Below, piece by piece: positions 15,166 through 26,063 of a DNA stretch of 32,663 bases. The notes below the pieces were generated by a model, which did no database searches, was not told the origin of the DNA, and saw only the letters and a list, made by a program, of their open reading frames with translations. Made by a program: the position numbers and the translations under genes. Source of the stretch: a virus; the IMG/VR virus record IMGVR_UViG_3300009512_000039, positions 1-32,663 of that record, one strand, 5' to 3'. Position 1 is the stretch's first letter; each line of letters begins with the position of its first letter.

Positions 15166-18100
15166 GTGGCTAATTGGAAACATTTATTTTTCTTTGATAA
15201 GAACGGGAAGAATTACAACATGGCATATGACAGTACTACTGACAAGTGGTCTGGTGATATCTTTTTGCCTCAGGTTTCTATTGACTTATTTGAAGTAGGG
15301 CAGATATTTATCTTACAAAAAATGGTTAATGCTACTAGCAATACTTTTATGTATGGGTATCCTCATGCGTATAATGAGTTAGTTACTGGTGATAATTGTG
15401 ATTGGGATTTTACATGGGATACTACACAGCCTAATGAAATATTTCTTTTTCAGTTTAATAAAGAGTTTAACACTGGTACACAATCTGCATTAGTCCAAGA
15501 ACAAGATGGACCTCCGTTAGAAAAAATTACTAAATTAAATGCACCATTAGAATATGATTCAAATCAAACAATAAATAGTGAAGGATATATTGTTACGAAT
15601 AAAATTAATTCTGAAGCATTACAAATAAACATTGCGTTCTCATCCCCGTTAGAAAATACATATAGAAGAAAGTTAATTATAACTGATGAGTGTACTAATA
15701 CTATTATTGCAGAATTTACTGTTTATGCTGAGAGTATAGAAGAAGATGAAAGATTAAGAGTTATGACTCAAAACATGGGTTATAATGTTATTGCATCTGA
15801 CAGTGCTGTTTTTAGAGATACAAATATTAAGGAAGTTTTACCAGATTATGTAGAAGTTAATCTTAAGAGAAAAGAAATAATGATGGATGGGCATAACATA
15901 TACCCATACATAGGTTCATATAAAGGATTAATAAATGCTATAAAGTTTTTTGGTTATAATAATTTAAAGCTTAAAGAATTTTGGAAAAATGTAAATGCTA
16001 ATTCTCCACAATTTGGTAAGTATATTCAAAGTAGTACTGTAGATTTATTTTCACCTACAGTTCAATTTGATGACAAGAAAATAACATTACCAAATAAAAA
16101 CTTTAGAAAGACTAGTTTATTTAGTCTTATTTATAGAATTAATAAAATAGTCCCAGGAAAATTTACTGATGAGGATTTACCAGTAACAGAAGAGCTGCAA
16201 GATTTTACTATTGAAGAAATTTTAATTAAGCTATTTGGTTTAAAGAGAAAATTAGAAAATGAATATCTTCCACTTAATGCTCGCATCCAAGGAATTACAG
16301 CAGAGGCTGATTACTTTGGTTTATTAGAAGTAACTAATACTATAAGTAGAAATGATACTAATACAATTAGAGCTGGTATAAATACTGATTTTAAAATATC
16401 GCCTAGTGCATGTACATACTTAGAAGATCTTAGAAAATTTGATTCTTTTTGTTTAGAGGAAGCAGGAATTGTTGGTCAAGCAATTGTTAATTTCTGTAAT
16501 GCATATATTGCACCATTAGCTGGAGCTGGCGGCGCAGCAGCAGTTGCACAAAACATGATAATAGATTATGTACCAGGACAAGTATTACCACCTTCACCAA
16601 TTGGCCCAGATCCTAACAGCGTGCTTGGTGCATTACAAGATGGTAGTAATGTGCAAATAAAAGATGTAGCTGGAGTGTATGCTGCATATTTTTCTAGATA
16701 CGCGCCTAATTTAAATAAGGTACCAGGACTTAATGATAAAGATGGTTATTCTTCTGAATATTTACCTGACCAACCTAACACACCTACTGGTGCTTTAATT
16801 ACTTTAACTAATGATAGTTTTGGTAATATAACATGGGATAATATTAATAGTACATGGGATCAACTAACTAATGCAAATGACTTCTTTACTTTTGATTTTA
16901 ATGTACAAGGCGCGAATGTTGGTGATGTTTACACTATAAGTGATCCTGCATCTGCAACCTCTGCAACTTATACTGTGGTTTTTGGCGATACAATACAATC
17001 AATTACTACAGCTATCTTTAATCAAGTAGCGGCGTTTAAGACAGCACAAACTGATCCTTGGTTATGGTTTGATTGGTCACAGGTTACAAATGATATAGGT
17101 CCATGTATTAGAGCTTACGGAAATGATGTAAATAGATTTAGAGCAACAGCTACTTTAGCTAATGCTGCAAGTGGTGGTCAATTTACAGGTATTCAATTAC
17201 CTGGTGAAACTTTATTTACATGGAGTGGTTTACAATCTGGAAATATTTCAGAAATAGAATGGACTGTATATAAAGATGCATCGGATGTATCTCCTGCATA
17301 CTTTTTTCAAATAAGAGGTACAATTGGGCAATATGGAACTTTACCTATAACCTTACCTTATATTGGTACTTATAATGTAGAAATGAAATTATTTGATATG
17401 TATAATAATATATCATCTTCAGTAAAGCATGATGCAATTTGTGTTGATGAAAGACAAGTAGAATACTCAGGGTGGTACCAATCAAGAAAACTTGTATATA
17501 CATGGAGTAGTGAAGGTAAATATACATGGAAGGATTATGGATCTTTATGGGATTTACCTATACAACCTTCAGTAACTTGGGATGAAGAAACTCCTAGCTT
17601 ATATGATTCTCTCGATAGAGTTAATGCAATCTTAAATACTTTTGGTATTGGAACTTCTACGGATTTTCAACTATTAAATTATCAAGATAGTGGTAAAGCT
17701 AGTTTTAGTGGACCATATCAATGGAAAAATTTAAACAAAAGATTTTGTACTTGGAATAACTCTTATCACTTATGGTGGGACATGACAGCAACGACTGGCG
17801 ATACTCCTGCATTTTTTCAATTTAGTGAAATGAAGCCAGATACTTATTTAAAGATTGTTGATCTTAAAGGTAATATAGGAACTCATTTCTTTGATGCAGC
17901 AACAGATACTCTAGCTGAGGCAGTTGCAGAGCTTAATGTAAGCACTAATAACATTATTAACAAATATGTTTATAACTTAGTTTTAAATGCATCAAACAGT
18001 GCAATGTTTGTACAGGCAGTATCAAGATACTTTGGATTACATGGAGATTTTAAATCCGTTGATATTGTAGATATAAATAACTTAAGAGTTTGTTCAAGTG

Positions 18101-19311
18101 GAACTGGTAATGTTACAGATTATTTTGGAGGGGAGATAGCAGCAACTACACTATACCCACCTTTTGCTAAAGCATTACCAATAAATGGAATGACCTTACT
18201 TTCAGTAGGGGCCATTGGCGGTGCACCTGCAGTAACAGATAATTTTGTAGAAAAAGTTGCAAGATGTGTGGAAATGATATTAAATCCTGATGGTGCTAGT
18301 ATAATTTACAATAAACAAGCTGCCGTATTGCAAAAACTACAATCATTAAAAACTATTCAGAGAATAGGTTATGTTGGAATGGGATCTTATACCCCAAGTT
18401 TAGAAGACATGGCAGGTTGGGATAATACTATGGACAGTAATTCAAATGTTGATTTTGTTTGGGAAAATACCTCACTATCACCACAAGCGCAAATTACAGA
18501 AGTATTAGAACATGTGCTACATACTATAACTACATTTGGTTTACCAGGTGCTTATCCTACGGTGTTTAATCAAACTTCTCCATCAGGACCAACTTATGCT
18601 GCAATGTCAGAAGCAATTAATAATGGTGTATTTGATACATCAGGATATTCACAACAACCTGGAGAAACCTTAGACGAATTTAGAGCTCTATTAATGAGAG
18701 AGTATTTATACTTATTAATATATGCAGAATGGAATTTTATTACTACTTACGTGAGCGGTGGAACTTTATCACCAGAATGGACTGCTGATACACCATCATT
18801 GGTTGCATCGACCAATCCATTAGGGCATGCTCTATATACAGATTATATAAGTAAGCTATTAGTAACACCTAGTACTACTATATTAAATACAATATTTTTA
18901 ACATCAGCTACCCCATCTGGTTATGTACCATTTGAAATAGATCCTTCTGGTGGAAATGTAGATTGTTTAAGTAGAATTTACAAGTCAAGCCAAAGTATAA
19001 CAAGTAATCCTACATGGGGAACTGCTAAATTTATTAATGATGGAAAAGTATTACCACCAATGTCATGGGCCATGTTTGTCTATGATAAATGTAAGATTGT
19101 TGGTAAAGATGCTCCTAAGTGGACTATCTCTAATACTACTAACTCATCCGTGGCTGATATATATTTTGAAAGCAAGTATCTAACATATCTTTTTAAAGAC
19201 CCAGGAAAGTATATGATAACATTAGAACTTACTGATACGAATGGGAATAAATATAAAAAAGGTAGAAATATCTTGAATATAAAAGAGATTAAAGAATCTC
19301 AACAAATTTAA
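15166..19311 (+). CDS. Very large baseplate wedge protein with PKD/Ig-like modules (gp7-like position), 1381 aa
   Basis: It starts with GTG at 15166; the next in-frame ATG is at residue 19 but would lose the conserved-looking MANWKHLFFFDKNGKNY start. The segment YPYIGSYKGLINAIKFFGYN (about 246-265), followed by KLKEFW, recalls wedge proteins. Two regions look like PKD/Ig-like beta-sandwiches: about 685-750 (TWSGLQSGN, then GTYNVEMKLFDMYNNIS) and the C-terminus, about 1316-1370 (APKWTISNTT, then PGKYMITLELTDTNGNKY). At 1381 residues it exceeds T4 gp7 (1032), and it follows gp25 and gp6, where gp7 function would be expected. The gp7 equivalence is an inference from order. Confidence 0.68.
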   Translation: MANWKHLFFFDKNGKNYNMAYDSTTDKWSGDIFLPQVSIDLFEVGQIFILQKMVNATSNTFMYGYPHAYNELVTGDNCDWDFTWDTTQPNEIFLFQFNKEFNTGTQSALVQEQDGPPLEKITKLNAPLEYDSNQTINSEGYIVTNKINSEALQINIAFSSPLENTYRRKLIITDECTNTIIAEFTVYAESIEEDERLRVMTQNMGYNVIASDSAVFRDTNIKEVLPDYVEVNLKRKEIMMDGHNIYPYIGSYKGLINAIKFFGYNNLKLKEFWKNVNANSPQFGKYIQSSTVDLFSPTVQFDDKKITLPNKNFRKTSLFSLIYRINKIVPGKFTDEDLPVTEELQDFTIEEILIKLFGLKRKLENEYLPLNARIQGITAEADYFGLLEVTNTISRNDTNTIRAGINTDFKISPSACTYLEDLRKFDSFCLEEAGIVGQAIVNFCNAYIAPLAGAGGAAAVAQNMIIDYVPGQVLPPSPIGPDPNSVLGALQDGSNVQIKDVAGVYAAYFSRYAPNLNKVPGLNDKDGYSSEYLPDQPNTPTGALITLTNDSFGNITWDNINSTWDQLTNANDFFTFDFNVQGANVGDVYTISDPASATSATYTVVFGDTIQSITTAIFNQVAAFKTAQTDPWLWFDWSQVTNDIGPCIRAYGNDVNRFRATATLANAASGGQFTGIQLPGETLFTWSGLQSGNISEIEWTVYKDASDVSPAYFFQIRGTIGQYGTLPITLPYIGTYNVEMKLFDMYNNISSSVKHDAICVDERQVEYSGWYQSRKLVYTWSSEGKYTWKDYGSLWDLPIQPSVTWDEETPSLYDSLDRVNAILNTFGIGTSTDFQLLNYQDSGKASFSGPYQWKNLNKRFCTWNNSYHLWWDMTATTGDTPAFFQFSEMKPDTYLKIVDLKGNIGTHFFDAATDTLAEAVAELNVSTNNIINKYVYNLVLNASNSAMFVQAVSRYFGLHGDFKSVDIVDINNLRVCSSGTGNVTDYFGGEIAATTLYPPFAKALPINGMTLLSVGAIGGAPAVTDNFVEKVARCVEMILNPDGASIIYNKQAAVLQKLQSLKTIQRIGYVGMGSYTPSLEDMAGWDNTMDSNSNVDFVWENTSLSPQAQITEVLEHVLHTITTFGLPGAYPTVFNQTSPSGPTYAAMSEAINNGVFDTSGYSQQPGETLDEFRALLMREYLYLLIYAEWNFITTYVSGGTLSPEWTADTPSLVASTNPLGHALYTDYISKLLVTPSTTILNTIFLTSATPSGYVPFEIDPSGGNVDCLSRIYKSSQSITSNPTWGTAKFINDGKVLPPMSWAMFVYDKCKIVGKDAPKWTISNTTNSSVADIYFESKYLTYLFKDPGKYMITLELTDTNGNKYKKGRNILNIKEIKESQQI

Positions 19312-19324
19312 AACAAATAATAAA

Positions 19325-19975
19325 ATGGCAATTAGCGTAACAGAAATTTTAGGAACCGATTCTTTATCAGGATCGAGGTTAGTTATTAATGATAACTTTA
19401 ATGTTCTTGCTAGTGAAATTAATGCGATGGAGGTATATTTTGCCCCTACTGCTGGTACAATCACTAATTTAAATAACCTTTCAACCGAGGCATTGAGGGT
19501 AGGTTTAAGCACTATCCTACTTGATATTAATGCTAGTACTTTTGATATTTTAACCAATGTCAAAATGACGGGTAATTTAACAATGAGTGGTGGTGGAGTA
19601 TTTAGAAATGATACAAATCCAACACCTCTTAATGATACTACAGCAGGATCGTCAATGACATTGGATGTCGGTACTAGTACTGCAATACCTGCTTATACAA
19701 TTAATAGGTGTGGAAATACAGATATTACAGCCCCTCTAGATATATCATTGTATCAAGGAAGTATAGGACAAGAGATATTCTTTATGTGCACCGAAGGTAG
19801 TGGTGTTGTTAATGTAGCTTCTCCTGCGGGATTAAACTATATTGTAACAACAGGAACGACAAATACTATTACTTTAAATGCAGTAGGTGAAAGTGTACAT
19901 CTTTTAGCAATTGACAATGGATCAGGTATTCCTATTTGGTATATTGTTGGTGGACAAGGATATGTATTATCATAA
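19325..19975 (+). CDS. Short fibre-like protein with terminal knob, 216 aa
   Basis: A 216-residue protein. Residues 1-40 (LSGSRLVINDNFNVLASEIN, then AMEVYF) have the N-terminal form common in phage fibres and baseplate spikes of T4-like relatives. A central Thr/Asn/Ser-rich region is followed by a beta-rich end (about 130-216: GQEIFFMCTEGSGVVNVASP, then VHLLAIDNGSGIPIWYIVGG) that looks like a receptor-binding or trimerising knob. There is no membrane or signal segment. A short tail fibre or gp9/gp11-type peripheral wedge protein is the best guess. The A-rich leader has no Shine-Dalgarno. Confidence 0.6.
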   Translation: MAISVTEILGTDSLSGSRLVINDNFNVLASEINAMEVYFAPTAGTITNLNNLSTEALRVGLSTILLDINASTFDILTNVKMTGNLTMSGGGVFRNDTNPTPLNDTTAGSSMTLDVGTSTAIPAYTINRCGNTDITAPLDISLYQGSIGQEIFFMCTEGSGVVNVASPAGLNYIVTTGTTNTITLNAVGESVHLLAIDNGSGIPIWYIVGGQGYVLS

Positions 19976-19998
19976 TTAATTAAAGAAAAAAACTATAC

Positions 19999-22122
19999 AT
20001 GGCAACAACGCCCTTAATCAGAACTCCGCAGGCAGATGGGGGAACATTTTATACGTTCTCTTCTTCTGCTAAAGACTTATCTAGAACTCTCAATAATGAT
20101 GAGCTTAAATTAGTCTTTTCTAAGTTTGTGCTTCTTAATCTACCAGATATGGATAGATTAGATCCAAATACATTTAGCCAATACCAAAACTATATGCAGT
20201 TTGATACTATTGATGGTGCAATATGGAGCGGCGGCTTAAAAGGTGATCCTAATGTTAATTTTACTGAAAGTCTTCAAAACTATGCGCTTAATTTAGAAGA
20301 ACTTATAATTAGTGATGCAACATATGATAATACTACAAATTTAACTGTATCTGAAAGAGTATTTTTTAAATGGCTTAAGGAAACTGGAGCAATGAGATTT
20401 AGAGAAGCTACTGTTTTAGAAAAAGCAAGTGGTATAACAACACCTAGATTTGTTGAGGAAGATGAAGTAACTGCAGGTACGCGACAGTACAGAAGAGTAG
20501 TTAGATATATTGGTGAAATTGATATTGTAAATAATGTAGATAAGGCCGGAGAAGCGTATACTGAATTGTATATTAATGTACCTACAGAAGTAGGTAGAAC
20601 TCCCACTATCCTCTTTGATTCAATTTCTGATACGAATTATCAACCATCATTAAAGATTACGCGTACAGGCCCTGGTAGTGAATATATAATGGGAAGGAAC
20701 TCATCATCAGTTCATCCTCAAGGATTGGATATGTTTGCTTGGTATGATTATGATCAACCATTACAAGGTGGAGGTCCTGCTGGTTATACTGATCCTGTTG
20801 CAAATTGGATGGATGAATCAACACCACCTACTTCAGTAGATTCTTATTTTACAGAGCCTACATCTTTTACAAGTGTTCTTAACGCTAATATTATAAAATA
20901 CCCTGGTGATTATAACAATCCTACTGGTTATGTTGGATCTGCTTATGTAAGATCTGAATTGGATGGAATCTCAGTAGATTTTAATCCTAATGATTATCAA
21001 CAAATTGCACAAGATCCTACTATAAGTACTATTCCACAATTTAATGGAACTGATTTAGCTGAATCATTTGAATTCAATGCTGTATTGGTTTATTATGATA
21101 TGGTAGACTTAAGTGATTCAAATAAAACAAAAACAAACTTATATGGTATTTTAATCTTAGATAACATAACACCTACAACTGATGGTGGTTATATTCAAAG
21201 ATATCCAAAATACAAACCTAATCTTACAACTGGACAAAACGGTAACAGTTATGGATTTAAAATTAATTTAAGATTTGATGCTTCACCAGGTACTGCAGGT
21301 ATTGATACAATTGTAAATGATTATAATACATTCTCAATGGGATTATTTTCAGATGCATCAGCTCAATTACAGGCATCAGCTCAAATATTCCAAAGACAAC
21401 AATTAGAACTTGCTGATATAGAATTGAGATTAGCTTCTGTTGAAAATACCCTTAATTCTGTTAGTACTTCTGCTTTTTTACAATCTCAGATTAATAGTCT
21501 ACAAACGCAACTCGATAATGCTTCATTAGCATTCGCAAGTAGTACTACATTACTTGATTTAATTGCTAAAAACTCAGATGAAATTCAATCTATAGCTAAT
21601 GGAAATGTTTCGCAAACTTTACAATATAATACAGATGTTGTAAGACAAGGTACAGGTATATCTGTAAATACAAATACACCTAATCAAATACAAATTTCTA
21701 ATAATGTACAAGCATACAATTTCATGGTACCTATGGATGCTGGAAATGTTCAAGTTACTATTGCAAATCCATTAAATTTAAATGTAGTAAACCCAGGAGT
21801 ATTTGTTGATTTATCAACTTATACAAATATGCTAAGATTAGATACTATTAATACTGCAAAAGGAGACCTAGTTATTTATATTGATGATACTGATACTCAG
21901 TGGAGAACTGGGCAAACTGTAAGGTTAACATTTAATAATGTTCTTCTTATAGGATCACGAGATATAAAAATATATACTGATGCACCAAGTAGACTTAATA
22001 CAGGTTCGTTTGGTAAATTAGCTGCAACTATACCTAATCTTGACCTAAGCAATATTCCAATTATTGATCTGATTTGTACAGAGCAAGGAGTATTAACTTT
22101 TGCATATGATATAGTTAAATAA
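19999..22122 (+). CDS. Baseplate/fibre structural protein with coiled coil, 707 aa
   Basis: A 707-residue protein. The N-terminus (TPLIRTPQADGGTFYTFSSS, then ELKLVFSKFVLLNLPDM, about 4-52) has a pattern I associate with phage baseplate structural proteins. Residues about 463-512 form a coiled coil (LELADIELRLASVENTLN, then QINSLQTQLDNA), so a trimer is likely. The last 130 residues are beta-rich (TGQTVRLTFNNVLLIGSRDI, then IIDLICTEQGVLTFAYDI), a knob similar in style to that of the 216-aa protein. It probably forms a peripheral trimer such as T4 gp10 or a fibre base. The function is inferred from architecture and position. Confidence 0.62.
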   Translation: MATTPLIRTPQADGGTFYTFSSSAKDLSRTLNNDELKLVFSKFVLLNLPDMDRLDPNTFSQYQNYMQFDTIDGAIWSGGLKGDPNVNFTESLQNYALNLEELIISDATYDNTTNLTVSERVFFKWLKETGAMRFREATVLEKASGITTPRFVEEDEVTAGTRQYRRVVRYIGEIDIVNNVDKAGEAYTELYINVPTEVGRTPTILFDSISDTNYQPSLKITRTGPGSEYIMGRNSSSVHPQGLDMFAWYDYDQPLQGGGPAGYTDPVANWMDESTPPTSVDSYFTEPTSFTSVLNANIIKYPGDYNNPTGYVGSAYVRSELDGISVDFNPNDYQQIAQDPTISTIPQFNGTDLAESFEFNAVLVYYDMVDLSDSNKTKTNLYGILILDNITPTTDGGYIQRYPKYKPNLTTGQNGNSYGFKINLRFDASPGTAGIDTIVNDYNTFSMGLFSDASAQLQASAQIFQRQQLELADIELRLASVENTLNSVSTSAFLQSQINSLQTQLDNASLAFASSTTLLDLIAKNSDEIQSIANGNVSQTLQYNTDVVRQGTGISVNTNTPNQIQISNNVQAYNFMVPMDAGNVQVTIANPLNLNVVNPGVFVDLSTYTNMLRLDTINTAKGDLVIYIDDTDTQWRTGQTVRLTFNNVLLIGSRDIKIYTDAPSRLNTGSFGKLAATIPNLDLSNIPIIDLICTEQGVLTFAYDIVK

Positions 22123-22145
22123 ATAATAAAATTGAAACCTAGATA

Positions 22146-25100
22146 ATGGCTGAAAATAATTCAATACAAACAATGCTACCGGAACTGTTAAGACTTTTTA
22201 ACAATTCACTGGAGAGCTTTGAGAAAGTTAATCAAGCAATTACATCAAGCAGAGAATCTGTAACTGTTAACATTCAGAATAATGATGGAACAAATGCTAG
22301 GATTACTATACCGAGTTTTGGATTTCTTAAAAATTCAGTTGATAGATTAAATACAAACATTAATACTCTTACTAATTTTAATGATGGTGATAGTTCTATA
22401 AGATTAGCAGATGGTACATTTAGAAAATTAGTTTTAGCTAAATTACCAACAGAAGCCTTAGATTTAACTTCTCTTAATTCTATTAATGAATTTGATGTTA
22501 AACCTAATTGGTTTTTTGAAGAATTAATTAATCCATTATTATATGTAGCATTTAATATCACAGGGCAAGCACCTATTGATACAGAGCGAGCTATTGTTCA
22601 AAGATATATTTTAGATACAAATAGCCAAAGCAAAATTAACTTTTTTGAAAATAATTATAATGGCAATGCTGTAATTGATTATAATACATTTTTACAAGCA
22701 ATTGTTGAAAAGAATATTTCTTATGTATTAGATGAGGCTGTTGTTGATTTGCCACCTAGAGATAAAAGATTTTCAGGTAAATTTAGTGTAATAAGAATTG
22801 GAGAAGAAAGTGTAACACAAACAGTTAATGGTGTTGAGCAGACTATTGTACAAAAATTATATAAATTAAATAAAATATTTTATTCTGATGCAGAAGCTGA
22901 TTTTGCAGATACTGTGCAGCTTAAAGTAGGTGATAGCCTAGAAGTAGTATCTACACCTATTGATACAAGATATACAGTAACACAAATTGATACAAGTACT
23001 AATTCTGTTATTGTAAGATTACAAGAAGGGTCAAGAACTATTAGTATTGGTGCAGATGTTTTAAAGATAGGATCTGCGTTAAGTGATTCGTTAGAGGTAG
23101 ATGTAACTGTTGGTTTTAATGAAAGGTGTGTAACTTTTATTAAACCAATTGATCCAGATTCAAAAATACCTGCAGTGAATTGGTCACCAGGTAGTGGTTT
23201 TTATACAAATGATTTAACAACAATTAATTCTGCAGGTACTGCTCAAACTCTTGCTGACTATTATCAACAGAATGCTGTTGATTTTGGTAGATATTTATTA
23301 TCATTTGCACAAGATAAGATTCCAACAAGTAGAGAAGGTTTAATTCCTAATTCTCCAGTACTATCACCAAATGATTTTACAGTATCATTAATAAATGGAC
23401 AAGTTAGTCAATCAGATTCAATTGTACAGCTTAAGGATTTAAATAACCAAAAGAATACTATACAATCTACATTATCTGAATTAGATGTAGCCATTTCACA
23501 AAGTAGAACACGAATACAAACAACTAATTATTCAACAGAAGTTGAAAGAGATGCTGATAAGAATGCTTTACAGGGTTTAATTACCGAAAGAGCTTCACAA
23601 GCAAAACTATATTCTTCAGTAGTAACTGAAATAGATGCATTTGCATCTGATAACTCAGTAAGTAGTATAACACCTAAATATAGGGTTAGAGGATTTTGGG
23701 CAATGCCTGAGGAAAAATCAGCCCCAGAAACTGGAGTACAAGATATAATTAAATTTAGATATCGTTATAGATATCTTTCCGCTGATGGTGCAGCTAATGC
23801 AGTTGATCAGTTTACATACACTGATGGTAGTGGAACAAGCCAAGGCGCGTTTTCTAACTATGTAATTGTAGATAGTGTAATAAGACCTAGAACTAAAAAT
23901 AGTATAACAGGTTTATATGAATGGGCTCCGCTTGATGATGACAATGCAAATTCTGTAAATATCAATCAATTAGATATTCCAATTAGAAAAGGGGAACAGG
24001 TAGAAATAGAGGTTCAATCTATATCAGAAGCAGGTTGGCCATCTAATCCATTAGAAAGTGAATTCAGTACTGCTATAAGAGTTGAGTTTCCAGCAGACTT
24101 AAGCTCTGATAATGCATTAGAATCTATACTTGCACAGAATAAAGAAGATTTAGCATCAGTTGCATTAAATGAAAATTTAGAATCTATTGGGTTACCTACT
24201 CACTTAAGTAGTTCATTTACTGCAAATGAAACATATTATGCGCATTCATCACCAGTAATTGCATCAGGGTTTTTATCAGAAAATCAAACACCTATTGATC
24301 TTTTTACTAAATTGACAGAAATGCAAAATCAATTAGATTTATTTTCTGAAATATTAAATTCTGCACAAGGTGAATTACAAACAACATTAGTTGATGACAC
24401 TGGTAATACATTTAATTTAAGGAGAAATGCAGTTACAAAGGTATTTGCTGGTTTTTATTCACAAGAGGTTGATGGATTAGATGATCCTAGAGGAGCTGTG
24501 GTTTCCAAAACTTATTTTATTAATATTGCAAATGCATCACAAACTGCATTACAATTATTGGCAAGAATAACAGGTAGTCGTAGTAGGATGGTAAAACAAT
24601 CTGAAAACCCTGGTGATTATTCACCAACTAATACTGGTGCTTTGGATAACGGATCTGTAATATTACCAGCAACATATTCATGGTTAGATAATAGTGCTAG
24701 TAATCAATCTGATAATAGACAAACATACAGAGGAGATGATACAGATTATAACACAGTTAGGAAATATGATTTAACTCCTATTATTCTAACAAATCCTGAT
24801 GTTACTACTGCTACACAATATGGTCAGATGGTATCAACACCACCATTTGGATCAACACAAAATAAAAATCAATTTATATATAGTAGGTTTAGCGATGTAT
24901 CGGCAGAAGGTAATTTTTATAGTTATCTAAATCCAGATTCACCAACTAATTTATATACATTTAATTTAGATACTTTAGAGAATTTTTATAATGCAAACTC
25001 AGCAACTACAATAGGAGCACCAACTACCGAATTTATATGGGGTGGTGGTTTTGATGCAGCAGGCTTAGCAACAACTACTAGTGGCTACCCTACTAATGAT

Positions 25101-26054
25101 GATGTAGTATCAGTTTCAATTGCTCACCCTTTCTTAACTAATTATACTGCATATAGAAATGCTTACATTTCTTTGACTGGAGATACTAATACTTTATCAA
25201 CCACACCTACATTTCCACTAGACTGTTCTAGTGCAGGTAATGGTACAGGTGCTGTAATATTTAGACAATCTAAATTTGCACCAATTACAGCAGATACAAA
25301 GTATGGCAAGCAGCAAGGAATATATTTAAATGAAAATGTTACTGATTTATTAGACTTATCAAGTGGAAATGCAGGCGCAGTTCCACCGATAGTTGCATTG
25401 CAGCCAAATTTTGATACTGGGCAAACATTACAACCAAGCCCATCACTCTCATCACCTGCATTGGCTAACCTTTGGGATGAATCTGCAGCAGGTTATATTA
25501 CAGGTGGTTATAGTAGGAATGGAAAAACTTCATTTGAAGGATTTGACCAATATACTTTAGGAAAGCAATCATGTGGATCTTATTTGTTTGTTTCTTCTGA
25601 TAATCATTTAAATATTCAAGTAGATGGAGATTCAATTCAATCTCGAGAAGTTATAGCATTCGGTCAGCAAAATGCCATTAGCGTTCCACTAGTCTTTCAA
25701 TATAGAATGACTGATTATTTTGGGGCTACATCAGGAACTGGTTTAGGTAATATTGGTGGAGATAGTACAGGATCAACTGTTAATTTAACATATGCTAAAA
25801 GAATAGGATTTGACTTATTACCAAATAACTCTGAGGTAATACAATTTGATATTGAAATTTCTGCTAAATATAGATCTGATAGATTAAGTATAGATGTATT
25901 CCCTAAAGCTACAGTAACTAAAGGCTTAAATGATTTAGAAAAAGTTGTATCAGCGCTAAGACCATCAATAAGACAAACTGCCGTAAGCAATAATGGTGGC
26001 AGTAGTGGAGGTGGAAGTGGAGGCGGACAATCTTTCATTGGCAACGTATTATAA
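22146..26054 (+). CDS. Giant baseplate/fibre protein with coiled coil and Fn3-like module, 1302 aa
   Basis: The N-terminus is helical (1-35, AENNSIQTMLPELLRLFNNS). A long coiled coil lies at about 424-500 (VQLKDLNNQKNTIQSTLSEL, then GLITERASQAKLY). It leads to a beta-sandwich region (about 506-655: YRVRGFWAMPEEKSAPETGV, then EQVEIEVQSISEAGWPSNPL) that resembles a fibronectin type III module. The C-terminus is a Gly/Ser tail (about 1285-1297, GGSSGGGSGGGQ) ending in SFIGNVL, perhaps a flexible tether. I cannot name a family. Size and place in the row of large late genes suggest a peripheral baseplate or fibre-network protein. Confidence 0.6.
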   Translation: MAENNSIQTMLPELLRLFNNSLESFEKVNQAITSSRESVTVNIQNNDGTNARITIPSFGFLKNSVDRLNTNINTLTNFNDGDSSIRLADGTFRKLVLAKLPTEALDLTSLNSINEFDVKPNWFFEELINPLLYVAFNITGQAPIDTERAIVQRYILDTNSQSKINFFENNYNGNAVIDYNTFLQAIVEKNISYVLDEAVVDLPPRDKRFSGKFSVIRIGEESVTQTVNGVEQTIVQKLYKLNKIFYSDAEADFADTVQLKVGDSLEVVSTPIDTRYTVTQIDTSTNSVIVRLQEGSRTISIGADVLKIGSALSDSLEVDVTVGFNERCVTFIKPIDPDSKIPAVNWSPGSGFYTNDLTTINSAGTAQTLADYYQQNAVDFGRYLLSFAQDKIPTSREGLIPNSPVLSPNDFTVSLINGQVSQSDSIVQLKDLNNQKNTIQSTLSELDVAISQSRTRIQTTNYSTEVERDADKNALQGLITERASQAKLYSSVVTEIDAFASDNSVSSITPKYRVRGFWAMPEEKSAPETGVQDIIKFRYRYRYLSADGAANAVDQFTYTDGSGTSQGAFSNYVIVDSVIRPRTKNSITGLYEWAPLDDDNANSVNINQLDIPIRKGEQVEIEVQSISEAGWPSNPLESEFSTAIRVEFPADLSSDNALESILAQNKEDLASVALNENLESIGLPTHLSSSFTANETYYAHSSPVIASGFLSENQTPIDLFTKLTEMQNQLDLFSEILNSAQGELQTTLVDDTGNTFNLRRNAVTKVFAGFYSQEVDGLDDPRGAVVSKTYFINIANASQTALQLLARITGSRSRMVKQSENPGDYSPTNTGALDNGSVILPATYSWLDNSASNQSDNRQTYRGDDTDYNTVRKYDLTPIILTNPDVTTATQYGQMVSTPPFGSTQNKNQFIYSRFSDVSAEGNFYSYLNPDSPTNLYTFNLDTLENFYNANSATTIGAPTTEFIWGGGFDAAGLATTTSGYPTNDDVVSVSIAHPFLTNYTAYRNAYISLTGDTNTLSTTPTFPLDCSSAGNGTGAVIFRQSKFAPITADTKYGKQQGIYLNENVTDLLDLSSGNAGAVPPIVALQPNFDTGQTLQPSPSLSSPALANLWDESAAGYITGGYSRNGKTSFEGFDQYTLGKQSCGSYLFVSSDNHLNIQVDGDSIQSREVIAFGQQNAISVPLVFQYRMTDYFGATSGTGLGNIGGDSTGSTVNLTYAKRIGFDLLPNNSEVIQFDIEISAKYRSDRLSIDVFPKATVTKGLNDLEKVVSALRPSIRQTAVSNNGGSSGGGSGGGQSFIGNVL

Positions 26055-26063
26055 TTTAACCAA

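Noticed and set aside
20681-20694. Another AATATATAAT inside the 707-aa gene
   Set aside because: It is mid-gene, far from any start, and is read as ordinary codons (EYIMG), so it is probably chance.
25715-26044. 109-aa open frame on the minus strand, proline-rich start
   Set aside because: The proline run is the complement of the Gly/Ser tail codons of the 1302-aa protein, so it is a shadow.
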